Below, in pieces: positions 51,251 through 60,572 of a stretch of DNA of 64,000 bases. The DNA comes from Lachnospiraceae bacterium (lineage in GTDB: Bacteria; Bacillota; Clostridia; Lachnospirales; Lachnospiraceae), in the NCBI GenBank assembly GCA_015056765.1, contig SVFQ01000007.1:62001-126000 (forward strand), read 5' to 3'. The notes beneath the pieces are model-generated. The model was not told the origin of the DNA and did not search any database. It saw nothing but the letters and a program-made list of their open reading frames with translations. The stretch's first letter is position 1. The number at the start of each line of letters is the position of its first letter. Both the position numbers and the translations under genes were made by a program.

Positions 51251-52276
51251 ATGGCAACGATAAAAGATATTGCAAAAGAGTGCGGCGTATCTATCGCGAC
51301 AGTTTCTAATGCTTTAAATGGCACGGGACGTATTGCGGATGACACGAAAAACCTTATTATGAGCGCGGCAAATCGATTGGGATACGTTCCGAATGTGATG
51401 GCCAGAAACCTGAAGCAAAAGCAAACCAAAATCATAGGTGTTATTACTGAAGACTTAACTGTATTTCATACAGCAGAGATTGTAGACGGAATCCATGAAT
51501 ACTTGGATGAGCATAACTATTCATTTTTGCTTGGAAATCTAAGACTATTTAAAAAATATGATAACGCCTTTTACAAAGAAAATATGTATCAGTCTGCGGC
51601 GATGGATGAGTTCCGTGTCATGCTCTCCAAAAATGTGGATGGGATTATTTATGTTGGAGCACACTGCAGAGAGATACACGTTATTCCGGAGGATTGTAGC
51701 GTTCCGGTTGTCATGGCATATGGCTTTGATAAAGATAGAAGAGTTCCTTCGGTGATATACGATGATAACGAAGCGGCATACGATGCTGTCGAGTACCTGC
51801 TTGATTCTGGTGTTGACAAGATTGGCGTAATCGCCGGAGATAAGGGATCGCTTCATACGTTTTCCAGAAAACAAGGGTACGAAAGAGCCTTGGTAGTACG
51901 GAATATTCAGCCGGATGAAAAACTCGTGTGCTATGGCAATTGGGAGCGAGAAGGCGGATACAAGGCATGCTCCAAACTGATAAAGGCCGGAGTGGATGCT
52001 ATTTTTTCTATGAGTGATACCATGTCGGTCGGAGTGTATGATTATGCGGTGCATAAGGGCATTCAGATTGGTAAGGATATTTCATTAATCAGCTTTGATA
52101 ACAGGGAAATAAGCGCAGAACTAAGTCCGGCACTTACTACCTTGGCACCGCCGATTCATCAGATTGGGGCAGAGGCGGCTAAGATTTGCATTCGTATGAT
52201 TGAAGATGACGACTATACGCCGGAAAGAGTTACAAAACTAAAGTGTGATTTGATTGAACGAGCTTCTGTTCGTTGA
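51251..52276 (+). CDS. LacI-family regulator of the arabinoside locus
   Basis: A LacI headpiece (ATIKDIAKECGVSIATVSNALNGTGRI) and a periplasmic-binding-protein-like sensor domain give 341 residues. It lies between the divergent GH51 gene and GH127, and AAACGTTT palindromes lie at both target promoters. The start ATG at 51251 has a poor RBS (GGACAG), so expression may be low, as suits a repressor. The effector is expected to be L-arabinose or an arabino-oligosaccharide, which is inferred. Confidence 0.92.
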   Translation: MATIKDIAKECGVSIATVSNALNGTGRIADDTKNLIMSAANRLGYVPNVMARNLKQKQTKIIGVITEDLTVFHTAEIVDGIHEYLDEHNYSFLLGNLRLFKKYDNAFYKENMYQSAAMDEFRVMLSKNVDGIIYVGAHCREIHVIPEDCSVPVVMAYGFDKDRRVPSVIYDDNEAAYDAVEYLLDSGVDKIGVIAGDKGSLHTFSRKQGYERALVVRNIQPDEKLVCYGNWEREGGYKACSKLIKAGVDAIFSMSDTMSVGVYDYAVHKGIQIGKDISLISFDNREISAELSPALTTLAPPIHQIGAEAAKICIRMIEDDDYTPERVTKLKCDLIERASVR

Positions 52277-52306
52277 AAGAACGGCCAATTTGGCCGTTCT
52301 TTTTTT
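52276..52306 (+). terminator. Intrinsic terminator after the LacI gene
   Basis: AAAGAACGGCCA (52276-52287) and TGGCCGTTCTTT (52291-52302) with a T-run to 52306. Confidence 0.93.
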
Positions 52307-52389
52307 ACGCAATATAACTGTGTAATAGCCGAAAAGAATTATTTCTTACTTTTTCACAAAAATACGCTCTGATTTTTGTGAAAAATAGA

Positions 52390-52473
52390 AGAAACGTTTA
52401 ATCAGTGTAAAAAAGGGGTTTACAACTCGGTGTTCGAGGTATAAGATTGACTTAAATGATGAAACGTTTAAGC
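52390..52473 (+). promoter_or_regulatory. GH127 operon promoter with two AAACGTTT operators
   Basis: Operators AGAAACGTTTAATC (52390-52403) and TGAAACGTTTAAGC (52460-52473) are 70 bases apart (about seven helical turns). TTTACA (52419-52424), 17-base spacer, TAAGAT (52442-52447) is the promoter. The second operator is just after the start of transcription, the first just upstream of -35, a layout suited to repression with DNA looping. Confidence 0.75.
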
Positions 52474-52484
52474 AGGGAAGGTTT

Positions 52485-54425
52485 ATGAGAAAAGGAATCG
52501 CAGCAGTACAACTAAATGATATTACTATTCAAGATACACTGTTCGGTCATTATCTCCATAAAATTGATGAGCATATTCTGCAACATCAATGGGAAATCTT
52601 GAATGATTTGGACGAGGATACGGATCCTACGTTTTGCATAGAGAATTTCAAGATTGCTGCAGGGGAGTCAAAAGGCGAACGCAAAGGGGTGGTGTTCCAG
52701 GATACAGATTTATATAAGTGGATTGAATCTGTAGCATACTGTCTCGCGTCCGGTTATGGAATGGCCTTCAAAGAGAAAGCGGATGAAGTAATAGGGTTAA
52801 TATCACGCGCACAGGAACAAGATGGATATCTAAATACCTATTTTTCGGTAAATGCTCCTGATCGAAAATGGAAAAATCTGGTCGAGGGACATGAACTGTA
52901 TACAGCAGGACATCTAATGGAGGCTGCTACCGCATATTATTCCAGTACGGGTAATCAGGTGATTTTAGAGGTGGCAAGGAAAAATGCGGATTTGATCTGC
53001 AAGATTTTTGGAAGAAATGAAGGACAGATTCCTGGCTATGGTGGTCATCAGGAAGTAGAAATTGGCCTTATCAAGCTTTATCGCATTACAAATGATAGGC
53101 GATATCTGGAGCAAGCTAACTATTTTATTAGACAAAGAGGGACAACGCCAAATTATTTCCGACAGGAAATGGAGCGCAACAATTTCCCGGAGTTTTTTCC
53201 GGAGTTTAAAAACTACGATTTGGAATATGCGCAAGCGGATAAACCGCCGATTTATCAGAGCGAAGCGACAGGACATGCAGTTAGATGTATGTATATGTGC
53301 TCGGCAATGGCGGATTTAGCACAGGAATATGATGATACGGAAATGGAAAAAGCCTGCAAGCGAATCTGGACTAACACTGTATTGCGTCGCATGTATATTA
53401 CCGGAGGTATAGGTAGTAGCGGGTTCAGAGAACGATTTACCACAGATTATGACTTACCAAATGCTACCAATTATAGTGAGACATGTGCATCCATTGGACT
53501 TATGATGTTTGGACAGAGAATGGCTCAGATAACCGGTAATGCGTCTTATTGGGATATTGTGGAATTGGCGTTATACAATACGGTTTTAGCTGGTATAAAT
53601 CTGGAAGGAAATCGGTATTTTTACGTAAATCCATTGGAAGTGGTACCGGAATTTTGCACAGAGCATACTTATATGGATCACGTGAAGGCAACCAGACAGA
53701 AGTGGTTTGCTGTGGCTTGTTGCCCACCTAATCTGATCCGAACGATTGCTTCTTTGGGACAGTACCTGTATGGAAAAGATGACAAAGCTCTCTACATTAA
53801 CGGGTTTGTATCATCCAGCGTAGATACAATGATTGAGGGGGGACGTTATCGACTAAACATGGAGTCGGATTATTTGGACTCTGGCCGAATAAAAATGCAT
53901 CTCCAATTAGAAAAGGACGGCAGATGCTACATCAGAATGCCGGGGTTAGCAGATGAAATCCAGTTGACACTTGATGGAAAAATCATAAGCCCTCCGATTG
54001 AGGATGGATATGCAAATTTGGAATTGACGGCTGGCATACATGAACTACAGATGCTGGTGAGATTTGAACCCAAATGGATCGCAGCGAATCCTAGAGTTCA
54101 CGCAGATGCCGGCAAAGTCGCACTGATGAAGGGACCAATTGTATATTGCTTGGAGGAAGCAGATAACGGAGAACTGTTATCGGAGCTCAGTGTAAAACCT
54201 GGTACTTCTGTAGAAAACATCAATAATCATTTTTACATAGGAAATATTCCAATGCTGAAGTATAAAGGCATCAGAATTCATAATGATATAAGCGACAATA
54301 TGCTTTACGATGTTGCAAAAACCCAAGTCAGAGAGCAGAACTGTATAGCGATTCCATATTGTATGTGGAATAACAGAGGAGTCGGGGAAATGAGGGTCTG
54401 GCAACGGGCCATATATGAAGCCTGA
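52485..54425 (+). CDS. GH127 beta-L-arabinofuranosidase
   Basis: A 646-residue enzyme of family 127 (HypBA1-like), which cleaves beta-L-arabinofuranosyl residues as found in plant hydroxyproline-rich glycoproteins. The family metal-site residues are present: Glu and Cys in SETCASIGLMMFG (about residues 332-334) and the Cys pair in AVACCPPNLIRT (about residues 411-412), one of which is the nucleophile. The alpha/alpha-barrel Trp/His motifs (WKNLVEGHELYTAGHLMEAA) are also visible. No signal peptide is present, so the enzyme is cytoplasmic. RBS AGGGAAGG precedes the ATG. Confidence 0.93.
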   Translation: MRKGIAAVQLNDITIQDTLFGHYLHKIDEHILQHQWEILNDLDEDTDPTFCIENFKIAAGESKGERKGVVFQDTDLYKWIESVAYCLASGYGMAFKEKADEVIGLISRAQEQDGYLNTYFSVNAPDRKWKNLVEGHELYTAGHLMEAATAYYSSTGNQVILEVARKNADLICKIFGRNEGQIPGYGGHQEVEIGLIKLYRITNDRRYLEQANYFIRQRGTTPNYFRQEMERNNFPEFFPEFKNYDLEYAQADKPPIYQSEATGHAVRCMYMCSAMADLAQEYDDTEMEKACKRIWTNTVLRRMYITGGIGSSGFRERFTTDYDLPNATNYSETCASIGLMMFGQRMAQITGNASYWDIVELALYNTVLAGINLEGNRYFYVNPLEVVPEFCTEHTYMDHVKATRQKWFAVACCPPNLIRTIASLGQYLYGKDDKALYINGFVSSSVDTMIEGGRYRLNMESDYLDSGRIKMHLQLEKDGRCYIRMPGLADEIQLTLDGKIISPPIEDGYANLELTAGIHELQMLVRFEPKWIAANPRVHADAGKVALMKGPIVYCLEEADNGELLSELSVKPGTSVENINNHFYIGNIPMLKYKGIRIHNDISDNMLYDVAKTQVREQNCIAIPYCMWNNRGVGEMRVWQRAIYEA

Positions 54426-54487
54426 ATTACAGGGAAACCTGTTAAAGGGGATAAAGAAACTATATAATAAGTTTTAAGGAGGAATTT

Positions 54488-55930
54488 ATGAAAGGCAAAA
54501 AAGTAGTAAGTCTAGCTGTAGCATCGGTGATTGCTGCATCCATGATTATGAGCGGATGTGGCAGTGCTACAAGTACACCGGAAGGCGGTAATGCAACTGA
54601 CAATGCAACTGTAGCTTCAGAAGCGGGAGATACCGCGTCTGGCGATACAACAAGCGGAGAAAAGGTCCACATCACATATGCACAGTGGGGAAATGAAACA
54701 GAAACCGCTGCAACCCAGAAAGTTGCAGAGAAGTTCAATGCTTCACAAGATCGGATTGAAGTAGAAGTTGTCAAAATTGATCATGATACCTATGTAACAA
54801 AACTAAACGCTATGGCAACAGCAGGAGAATTGCCAGATACAGGTATTATGTCAGAAGCTGGCGTTTTGAAATTCGCTGAGAATGGCCTTTTGGCGGATAT
54901 TAGTAGTATGTATGGTGAGGGCGAGGCTAAGCCTCTTGATAGTCTGGCGTTTAAATATGATGGAAACACTGTTGCATACTCTGCAGCGAATGAAGTGTTA
55001 AATCTTTGGTATAACCAGGATTTACTTAAGGAAGTGTGCGAAAAACAGAACCTGGATGTAGCAGAAATGACACCACCGGCCAACGCTGATCAGGCATGGG
55101 ATTGGGATACTTTTGTAAAAGTTGCACAGACATTAACGCTTGATGTAAATGGTAAAAATGCGCTGGATCCAGATTTTGATGCCAATAATATCGACATCTA
55201 TGGATGCACGGTAAATACACTGCCTTGGCAACTGGAAGTGTGGGCCAAATCTAATGGCGGCGGATATTATAGTGCAGATGGTTCCGAATGCTTGATTGAT
55301 TCCGATGCAACTGTTGAAGCGCTACAGAAGATTGCTGATTTATCTGAGGTTTATCACTGTGCACCGCCGGTATCTAGTGCAGCAAATGCCTTGGAATCTT
55401 CTCTTGGAAGTAAAAAAGTTGTTATGGCTACAGATGGTGCCTGGAATGTTGGTACTTTCTTAGGTCCTAATGCTGATTTCAATTATGGTGTTGGTGTCCT
55501 TCCGTATATGAAGGAAAAAGTAACAATTTGTACAGGTGGTCCAAATGTTGTGTTTGCTACAACAGAGCACCCGGCTGAGGCAATGGAGTGGCTGAAATGG
55601 TATGCACAGGAAGACAATAACTGGTCTCTGATTGAGGCTGGTACATGGATGCCTATTCTGGACAGCTGGTATACAGATGCTGAGAAAACGGATAAATGGA
55701 TTAACAATCCGAACTTCCCAGATCATGACATGTATAAGAGCGCTGTAGTGGATTACGCTAGAGAATACTCTCAGTCAACATCATGGTACTATGTAAACGG
55801 AACAGAAGAATTTAATGCAACCTTAGATTCAGTGTTCTCGGGTGTATGGTCCGGTGATCAGACTATGAAAGAAGCTATTGAAGATAATAAGGAAGAGCTT
55901 ATTAGTATTTATCAGGAAAACAATCAGTAA
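54488..55930 (+). CDS. Sugar ABC transporter substrate-binding lipoprotein
   Basis: The signal peptide ends in the lipobox MIMSGCG (Cys at about residue 23), followed by a Thr/Asn/Gly-rich linker, and then a family 1 solute-binding domain (HITYAQWGNETETAATQKVAEKFNA). The length of 480 residues is normal. The protein delivers oligosaccharides to the two permeases downstream. The enzyme context (GH127, GH51) suggests arabino-oligosaccharides; the protein alone does not show the ligand. RBS AAGGAGG precedes the ATG. Confidence 0.9.
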   Translation: MKGKKVVSLAVASVIAASMIMSGCGSATSTPEGGNATDNATVASEAGDTASGDTTSGEKVHITYAQWGNETETAATQKVAEKFNASQDRIEVEVVKIDHDTYVTKLNAMATAGELPDTGIMSEAGVLKFAENGLLADISSMYGEGEAKPLDSLAFKYDGNTVAYSAANEVLNLWYNQDLLKEVCEKQNLDVAEMTPPANADQAWDWDTFVKVAQTLTLDVNGKNALDPDFDANNIDIYGCTVNTLPWQLEVWAKSNGGGYYSADGSECLIDSDATVEALQKIADLSEVYHCAPPVSSAANALESSLGSKKVVMATDGAWNVGTFLGPNADFNYGVGVLPYMKEKVTICTGGPNVVFATTEHPAEAMEWLKWYAQEDNNWSLIEAGTWMPILDSWYTDAEKTDKWINNPNFPDHDMYKSAVVDYAREYSQSTSWYYVNGTEEFNATLDSVFSGVWSGDQTMKEAIEDNKEELISIYQENNQ

Positions 55931-55980
55931 TCCTGTAATTAGGGGATTTTGAAATAGGGAGTTTAGGGACGGAATAAGAT

Positions 55981-56889
55981 ATGGCAAAAAAGAAGAAACA
56001 AATAAAATCCAAGGCAACCAAGCAAGAGTCCAGAACAGCAATGCTGTGTTTACTACCGGCTTTTTTAGGGGTTACGCTCATTAGCTATGGCCCAACAATT
56101 GCTGTTTTTTGCCTGAGTTTGTTTGAATGGAATGGTTTATCTAAGCCTTCTTATATAGGATTAAAGAATTTTGAAAAGATTGTGACAAAGGATATTTATT
56201 TTGCAGATTCTATTCAATCAACCATATTATACGCTTTGCTGGCGGTACTTGGGTCAATCCTATATTCATTATGTATTGCTCTTTTGTTAAATATGAATAT
56301 TAAGGCCAGAACCATTTTTAGATCCATATTCTTTATTCCGTATCTACTTCCCGCGATTGGTGTGTTTAAAGGATGGCAGTGGTTGTATGAACAGAATTTT
56401 GGTTTGTTCAATTTCATATTTCGCATGCTGGGTTTATCACCTCACAAATTTCTGAACAGTCCATCGGAAGTAGTACCTTCGCTTGTCATAATCGCTGTAT
56501 GGACCAGTGGAAACCTGATTGTAATCTTTCTTGCTGGACTGCAAAATGTTCCAACTGTATATAAGGAAGCAGCAATGATAGATGGGGCCAATACTTGGCA
56601 AAGGTTTTGGAATGTCACTATTCCAAGCATCAAACCTATTATTTTTTATAATGTGCTTACAGCATTGATAACTCATCTTCAGGTTATTAACCCCGCACTG
56701 GCATTAACCGACGGCGGACCGGCGAAGAAGTCCATGTTTATGTCATATGTCATATACATGTATGCATTCAAAAAGAACAAATTAGGCTATGCAGCTGCGT
56801 ATTCAGTTATTTTCTTTGTTTTGGTCGGTATCTTTACCTTCTTTCTGTTTTATACGCAAAAAGATAGTATTTTCGGAGAGGAGGAGTAA
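55981..56889 (+). CDS. Sugar ABC transporter permease (first)
   Basis: A 302-residue permease of the UgpA/MalF type with six membrane helices and the EAA loop YKEAAMIDGANTWQRFWNVTIP (about residues 195-217, in part). The basic N-terminus (MAKKKKQIKSKATK) is positively charged, as for an inside N-terminus. It starts 50 bases after the binding protein stop, and the AGGGA before it is a modest RBS. It works with the next gene product. Confidence 0.92.
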   Translation: MAKKKKQIKSKATKQESRTAMLCLLPAFLGVTLISYGPTIAVFCLSLFEWNGLSKPSYIGLKNFEKIVTKDIYFADSIQSTILYALLAVLGSILYSLCIALLLNMNIKARTIFRSIFFIPYLLPAIGVFKGWQWLYEQNFGLFNFIFRMLGLSPHKFLNSPSEVVPSLVIIAVWTSGNLIVIFLAGLQNVPTVYKEAAMIDGANTWQRFWNVTIPSIKPIIFYNVLTALITHLQVINPALALTDGGPAKKSMFMSYVIYMYAFKKNKLGYAAAYSVIFFVLVGIFTFFLFYTQKDSIFGEEE

Positions 56890-56894
56890 CTTTG

Positions 56895-57755
56895 ATGAAA
56901 AAAGTAGGTTTAAGCGGGCGAAAAAAAAGAGAAAAGTGGCAGAATGGCTTTGCAACAGCTGTTGTTTTTTTGCTGGCATTGATTGTACTTTTACCAATTT
57001 GGTGGATATTCAGATCCTCCCTTATGAGTGTTGGTGCGGTAAATGCGTATCCGCCATCCTTTATACCATATGAATGGCTGTGGTCGAACTACAGCAAGGC
57101 GCTTGAAACATTTGAATACTGGAGATATTTTAGAAATACTTTTATGATTATCCTTCCGGCGGTTTTATTTGGTACGGTAACAGCTATTTTTTGTGGATAT
57201 TCCTTTGCCAGATTAACTTTTCGTGGAAAAAAAGTATTTTTCAGTATTTGCGTAAGTACTATTTTGCTCCCAAGTATGGTGACGTTGATTCCGCTATATA
57301 TCGTTTGGACGAAGTTCCTGGGCTTGGGAGATACCTATTGGCCTCTTATTTTGCCGTATCTGACAGGTGGCGGTTTCTTCAATATATTTCTGATTAAGCA
57401 GTTTATGATGACAATTCCAAAAGATTTGGATGAAGCGGCTTCCATTGATGGGGCAGGCAGAATGAGGATTTTGTGGACAATTCTGGTTCCTTCTATCAAG
57501 CCGGCTATTGTTGTGGTATCTATGATGTTGTTCATACAGATTTGGAATGATATGCTACAGCAGATAATTTATATCAACAGTATGGATAAATTCACTTTCG
57601 CAATCGCGTTGACGAATTTTACCGGTTCCTTTGGAACGAATTGGCCTGTGGCACTTGCAGCCACGTTTATGACTATCCTGCCTGGCATTGTTATATATGC
57701 AATTGGGCAGAAAAGCTTTGTGGAAGGTATAGTACTTACCGGTATGAAAAACTAA
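56895..57755 (+). CDS. Sugar ABC transporter permease (second)
   Basis: A 286-residue permease of the UgpE/MalG type with six helices and EAA loop LDEAASIDGAGRMRILWTILVP. The ATG at 56895 follows GGAGGAG and is preferred to the TTG at 56892. It is the last gene of the arabinoside operon; the ATPase is not in the locus. The next 85 bases contain the pyr promoter, and I see no strong terminator between. Confidence 0.92.
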   Translation: MKKVGLSGRKKREKWQNGFATAVVFLLALIVLLPIWWIFRSSLMSVGAVNAYPPSFIPYEWLWSNYSKALETFEYWRYFRNTFMIILPAVLFGTVTAIFCGYSFARLTFRGKKVFFSICVSTILLPSMVTLIPLYIVWTKFLGLGDTYWPLILPYLTGGGFFNIFLIKQFMMTIPKDLDEAASIDGAGRMRILWTILVPSIKPAIVVVSMMLFIQIWNDMLQQIIYINSMDKFTFAIALTNFTGSFGTNWPVALAATFMTILPGIVIYAIGQKSFVEGIVLTGMKN

Positions 57756-57778
57756 ATCATAAATAATGAAAATGTTTC

Positions 57779-57807
57779 TTGCTATGAGGGTATAAGTTTG
57801 TTATACT
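57779..57807 (+). promoter_or_regulatory. Predicted pyrBI promoter
   Basis: TTGCTA (57779-57784), 17-base spacer, TATACT (57802-57807), with the start expected near 57814. Confidence 0.75.
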
Positions 57808-57840
57808 TTTTCTCAGAGTAAAGAAAGGGGACAGGATGTG

Positions 57841-57939
57841 ATGAAGTTGCATGCAAAGCATACCAAAAAAGCTTATCATGGCGTTTGCGGCGATTCTGTT
57901 TCTATTTCTATTTATCAGTTCTTTCAGAAGAAGGGATAA
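57841..57939 (+). CDS. pyrL-like leader peptide (32 residues) of the pyrBI attenuator
   Basis: ATG at 57841 with AAAGGGG and AGG upstream, stop TAA at 57937-57939 inside the loop of the terminator. The peptide begins MKLHAKHTKKAYHG and ends YQFFQKKG. The second half (57891-57925) is a U-rich tract (encoding mainly Ser, Val, Ile, Phe), where polymerase would pause when UTP is low. Then a ribosome close behind would prevent the terminator hairpin. In Escherichia coli pyrL works in exactly this way. The peptide is inferred to act only through its translation. Confidence 0.75.
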   Translation: MKLHAKHTKKAYHGVCGDSVSISIYQFFQKKG

Positions 57940-57958
57940 ATTCCCTTCTTCTTTTTTT
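57926..57958 (+). terminator. UTP-type attenuator terminator before pyrB
   Basis: AGAAGAAGGGA (57926-57936) and TCCCTTCTTCT (57942-57952) form a stem with loop TAAAT, with a T-run 57952-57958. The leader peptide stop codon forms the loop. It lies 45 bases before the pyrB start. Confidence 0.9.
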
Positions 57959-58003
57959 ATGCTATCTGCCAGATAGATTGTACGCATAAGTAAGGAGGAG
58001 ATT

Positions 58004-58915
58004 ATGAGACATTTAATGAGCCCTATGGATTTTTCCGTAGAGGAACTGGATAAGCTTTTCGATTTGGCTAATGACATCGAAAAGAATCCACAAAAGTATG
58101 CAAAGAAATGTGAAGGAAAGAAGCTGGCTACGCTGTTTTACGAGCCCAGCACCCGTACCAGACTTTCTTTCGAGTCAGCTATGTTGAACTTGGGAGGAAA
58201 TGTCATCGGCTTTGCAGATGGAAGTAACTCCAGTGCAGCTAAAGGGGAAAGCGTATCCGATACCATCCGCGTTATCTCTTGCTTTGCTGACATCGCAGCT
58301 ATGAGACATCCAAAGGAAGGCGCACCCATGGTGGCTGCCAGCGTATCCAATATTCCGGTCATTAATGCAGGAGATGGTGGTCATCAGCATCCGACCCAGA
58401 CTCTGACAGACCTTTTGACTATCCGGTCTTTAAAGGGCAGACTTGGAAACTTCACCATTGGACTTTGCGGCGACTTAAAGTTCGGTCGTACCGTACACTC
58501 CCTGATCCACGCATTGACCAGATATGAGAATGTACACTTTGTCTTTATCTCTCCGGAGGAACTGAGAGTACCTGACTACATCACGGAAATGCTGCAGGAA
58601 AAGGGCATCGCTTATGAAGAAGTCATTAAGCTAGAAGACAGCATCGCAAAACTGGACCTGCTGTACATGACCAGAGTGCAGAAGGAACGTTTCTTCAACG
58701 AAGAAGATTACGTTCGTTTGAAAGACTTCTATATCCTAAACGCAGAGAAGCTGTCTCATGCAAAGGAAGACATGCTGGTGCTGCATCCACTGCCCAGAGT
58801 AAATGAAATCGCAGTAGAAGTGGATAAAGATCCAAGAGCAGCTTATTTCAAACAGGTGCAGTACGGTGTCTATGTCCGCATGGCCCTGATTTTGACACTG
58901 CTTGACCTGGCATAA
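58004..58915 (+). CDS. pyrB: Aspartate carbamoyltransferase catalytic subunit
   Basis: The enzyme joins carbamoyl phosphate and aspartate in the first committed step of pyrimidine synthesis. The carbamoyl phosphate motif [15 protein letters not shown] (about residue 45), the [18 protein letters not shown] segment and the aspartate-binding LHPLPRV are intact in 303 residues. It is followed by pyrI, so it belongs to the E. coli-like holoenzyme with separate regulatory subunits. RBS AAGGAGGAG precedes the ATG. Expression is expected to fall when UTP is plentiful, through the upstream attenuator. Confidence 0.97.
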   Translation: MRHLMSPMDFSVEELDKLFDLANDIEKNPQKYAKKCEGKKLATLFYEPSTRTRLSFESAMLNLGGNVIGFADGSNSSAAKGESVSDTIRVISCFADIAAMRHPKEGAPMVAASVSNIPVINAGDGGHQHPTQTLTDLLTIRSLKGRLGNFTIGLCGDLKFGRTVHSLIHALTRYENVHFVFISPEELRVPDYITEMLQEKGIAYEEVIKLEDSIAKLDLLYMTRVQKERFFNEEDYVRLKDFYILNAEKLSHAKEDMLVLHPLPRVNEIAVEVDKDPRAAYFKQVQYGVYVRMALILTLLDLA

Positions 58916-58958
58916 GGCACACTGTGAAAATTGAAATGGATCGTATGGAGGATAAGAA

Positions 58959-59399
58959 ATGTTAAACGTAGGACAGATCGAAGAGGGATTTGTATTAGAC
59001 CATATCAAAGCAGGCAAAAGCCTGGATATTTACTATAAGCTTGGACTTGATAGACTGGACAGTACCGTAGCTATTATCAAAAACGCCAGAAGTAACGCTA
59101 TGGGAAAGAAGGACATTCTGAAGGTAGAGTGTGACATCGACTCTCTGAACCTGGATGTGCTGGGCTTTGTGGATCACAACATCACCGTCAATGTGGTAAA
59201 AGCCGGTGTCATCGTAGAAAAGAAAAAATTAGAGCTCCCGAAGGAGCTCCGTAATATCATCAAATGTCATAATCCGAGATGCATCAGCTCCATTGAACAG
59301 GAACTGCCTCACATCTTTTATCTCTCGGATGAGAAGAAAGAAATCTATCGCTGCAAATACTGCGATGAGAAGTACAACAAGGATGCTGCAAAGAAGTAA
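58959..59399 (+). CDS. pyrI: Aspartate carbamoyltransferase regulatory subunit
   Basis: A 146-residue protein with the N-terminal nucleotide-binding domain (MLNVGQIEEGFVLDHIKAGK) and a C-terminal zinc domain with four Cys (CHNPRC and CKYCDEKY, separated by about 25 residues), the binding site of the catalytic trimer. It confers inhibition by CTP and activation by ATP. RBS GGAGG at about 9 bases. A GAGCTCC/GGAGCTC hairpin lies inside the gene near 59230-59248. It ends 4 bases from the convergent DUF5050 gene. Confidence 0.95.
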   Translation: MLNVGQIEEGFVLDHIKAGKSLDIYYKLGLDRLDSTVAIIKNARSNAMGKKDILKVECDIDSLNLDVLGFVDHNITVNVVKAGVIVEKKKLELPKELRNIIKCHNPRCISSIEQELPHIFYLSDEKKEIYRCKYCDEKYNKDAAKK

Positions 59400-59403
59400 A
59401 AGA

Positions 59404-60462
59404 TTACTTTTTCTTCTTGAGCTCTTTGGTTTGCTCTGCAAGGGCAACTTCTCTGGCAGCAGGGAAGGTATCCACAGTAGAGCCGCCTACAGTAGGCACA
59501 CGATAGACGATTTCGTCTGAATTAAATGCGTAGAAATAAGTATACACGGAAGTGGTATTGATGCGATTGTAGACACCGTCCTGGATGGTCTCTTCGCCGG
59601 TGCCGTCCGTGTATATTCTTTTTAAAGCAGAGTTATCACCGGTGCTGGTCTGATAGAAGATGACATTGTCGTAGACATTGTAGAAGTCCACGCGTTCTGT
59701 GGTCAGTACCTGCACATCACCGCCGGAGAGACTTTCTTTGCAGAGGCGATAATTCCGATTCACATCTAAGAAGTACACCGTATCCCCAATGACAGTAGGA
59801 TTGGCAAAGGATCCTTCTAACACAGTGGATTCTGTGTCGGTACGGGTATCCCATACATGAAGATTATGATCCTTTAAGATGCTGCCATAGTAGATTCTGC
59901 CATCTACGGCACAAGCCGGATCGATGATATCTTCGTGCTCTAAAAGTTTGATTTCTTCTGATTTATCCGCAGCAAGCTTATTAAAGGTACTGAATTCTGT
60001 ATTGTCGTAGTGCTGATAGTAGATATAATCCCCTACTAACTGCATGCCGGTATTTAAGTCATCGGAGATAGCAGAGGCCTTTTGACCTTTTAGATTACTG
60101 CGATAAAGCCCGGGACGACTCAGGACATAGCCTAAACCGTGACCACCGGTGCTACCGCCACTATAGTAGAAAAGGTAGTCGCCACCTGCGCAGATGTATT
60201 TCGCTGCGACACCGTTTAATTTTTTAATATCAGAACCATCGGGATTCATGCTATAGAGAAAACCATGGTCATAGGCATTAGAGAAGTAGACGGTTCCGTT
60301 ATATTCACAGAATAGACCGTCGCCTCGGAGATTTCCGGCGGTATTTCCCACAGTTGCATCATCTAAGTCGATGTGTTTTTGTCTTCTGGCCATATAAGTA
60401 GTGGTACCCAGGATGCCTACCAGCAGGACGATTACCAGTAATGCGATGATTCCACGCTTCAT
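59404..60462 (-). CDS. DUF5050-domain protein with N-terminal anchor
   Basis: A start MKRGII, one hydrophobic helix (about residues 4-22) and 330 residues of beta-type repeats that contain YFSNAYDHGFLYSMNPDGSDIKKL, DYLFYYSGG, RIYYGSILKDHNLHVWDT and YFLDVNRNYRLCKESL. This is the pattern of DUF5050, a beta-propeller-like domain common in Lachnospiraceae. The domain is probably outside the membrane. Function is unknown. RBS AGGAGGGG precedes the ATG. It is divergent from pheA, with overlapping promoters. Confidence 0.8.
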   Translation of the reverse strand: MKRGIIALLVIVLLVGILGTTTYMARRQKHIDLDDATVGNTAGNLRGDGLFCEYNGTVYFSNAYDHGFLYSMNPDGSDIKKLNGVAAKYICAGGDYLFYYSGGSTGGHGLGYVLSRPGLYRSNLKGQKASAISDDLNTGMQLVGDYIYYQHYDNTEFSTFNKLAADKSEEIKLLEHEDIIDPACAVDGRIYYGSILKDHNLHVWDTRTDTESTVLEGSFANPTVIGDTVYFLDVNRNYRLCKESLSGGDVQVLTTERVDFYNVYDNVIFYQTSTGDNSALKRIYTDGTGEETIQDGVYNRINTTSVYTYFYAFNSDEIVYRVPTVGGSTVDTFPAAREVALAEQTKELKKKK

Positions 60463-60491
60463 AGTCCCCTCCTAATCTGTTTCTTGCCTAA

Positions 60492-60540
60492 ATTATAGTA
60501 TATTTCCCAACTTGTCATCAAGCATGGCATGAGATAAACT
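60492..60540. promoter_or_regulatory. Overlapping divergent promoters of DUF5050 gene and pheA
   Basis: Plus strand: TTGTCA (60512-60517), 17-base spacer, TAAACT (60535-60540), for pheA. Minus strand: TTGATG (60521-60516), 18-base spacer, TATAAT (60497-60492). The -35 elements overlap each other. Confidence 0.65.
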
Positions 60541-60572
60541 ATTTTTAATAGGAAAACAGGAAGGACGACGAC

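Noticed and set aside
57808-58003. PyrR-binding attenuator
   Set aside because: No anti-antiterminator or PyrR loop is apparent, whereas leader frame, U-tract and stop-in-loop fit a pyrL-type mechanism.
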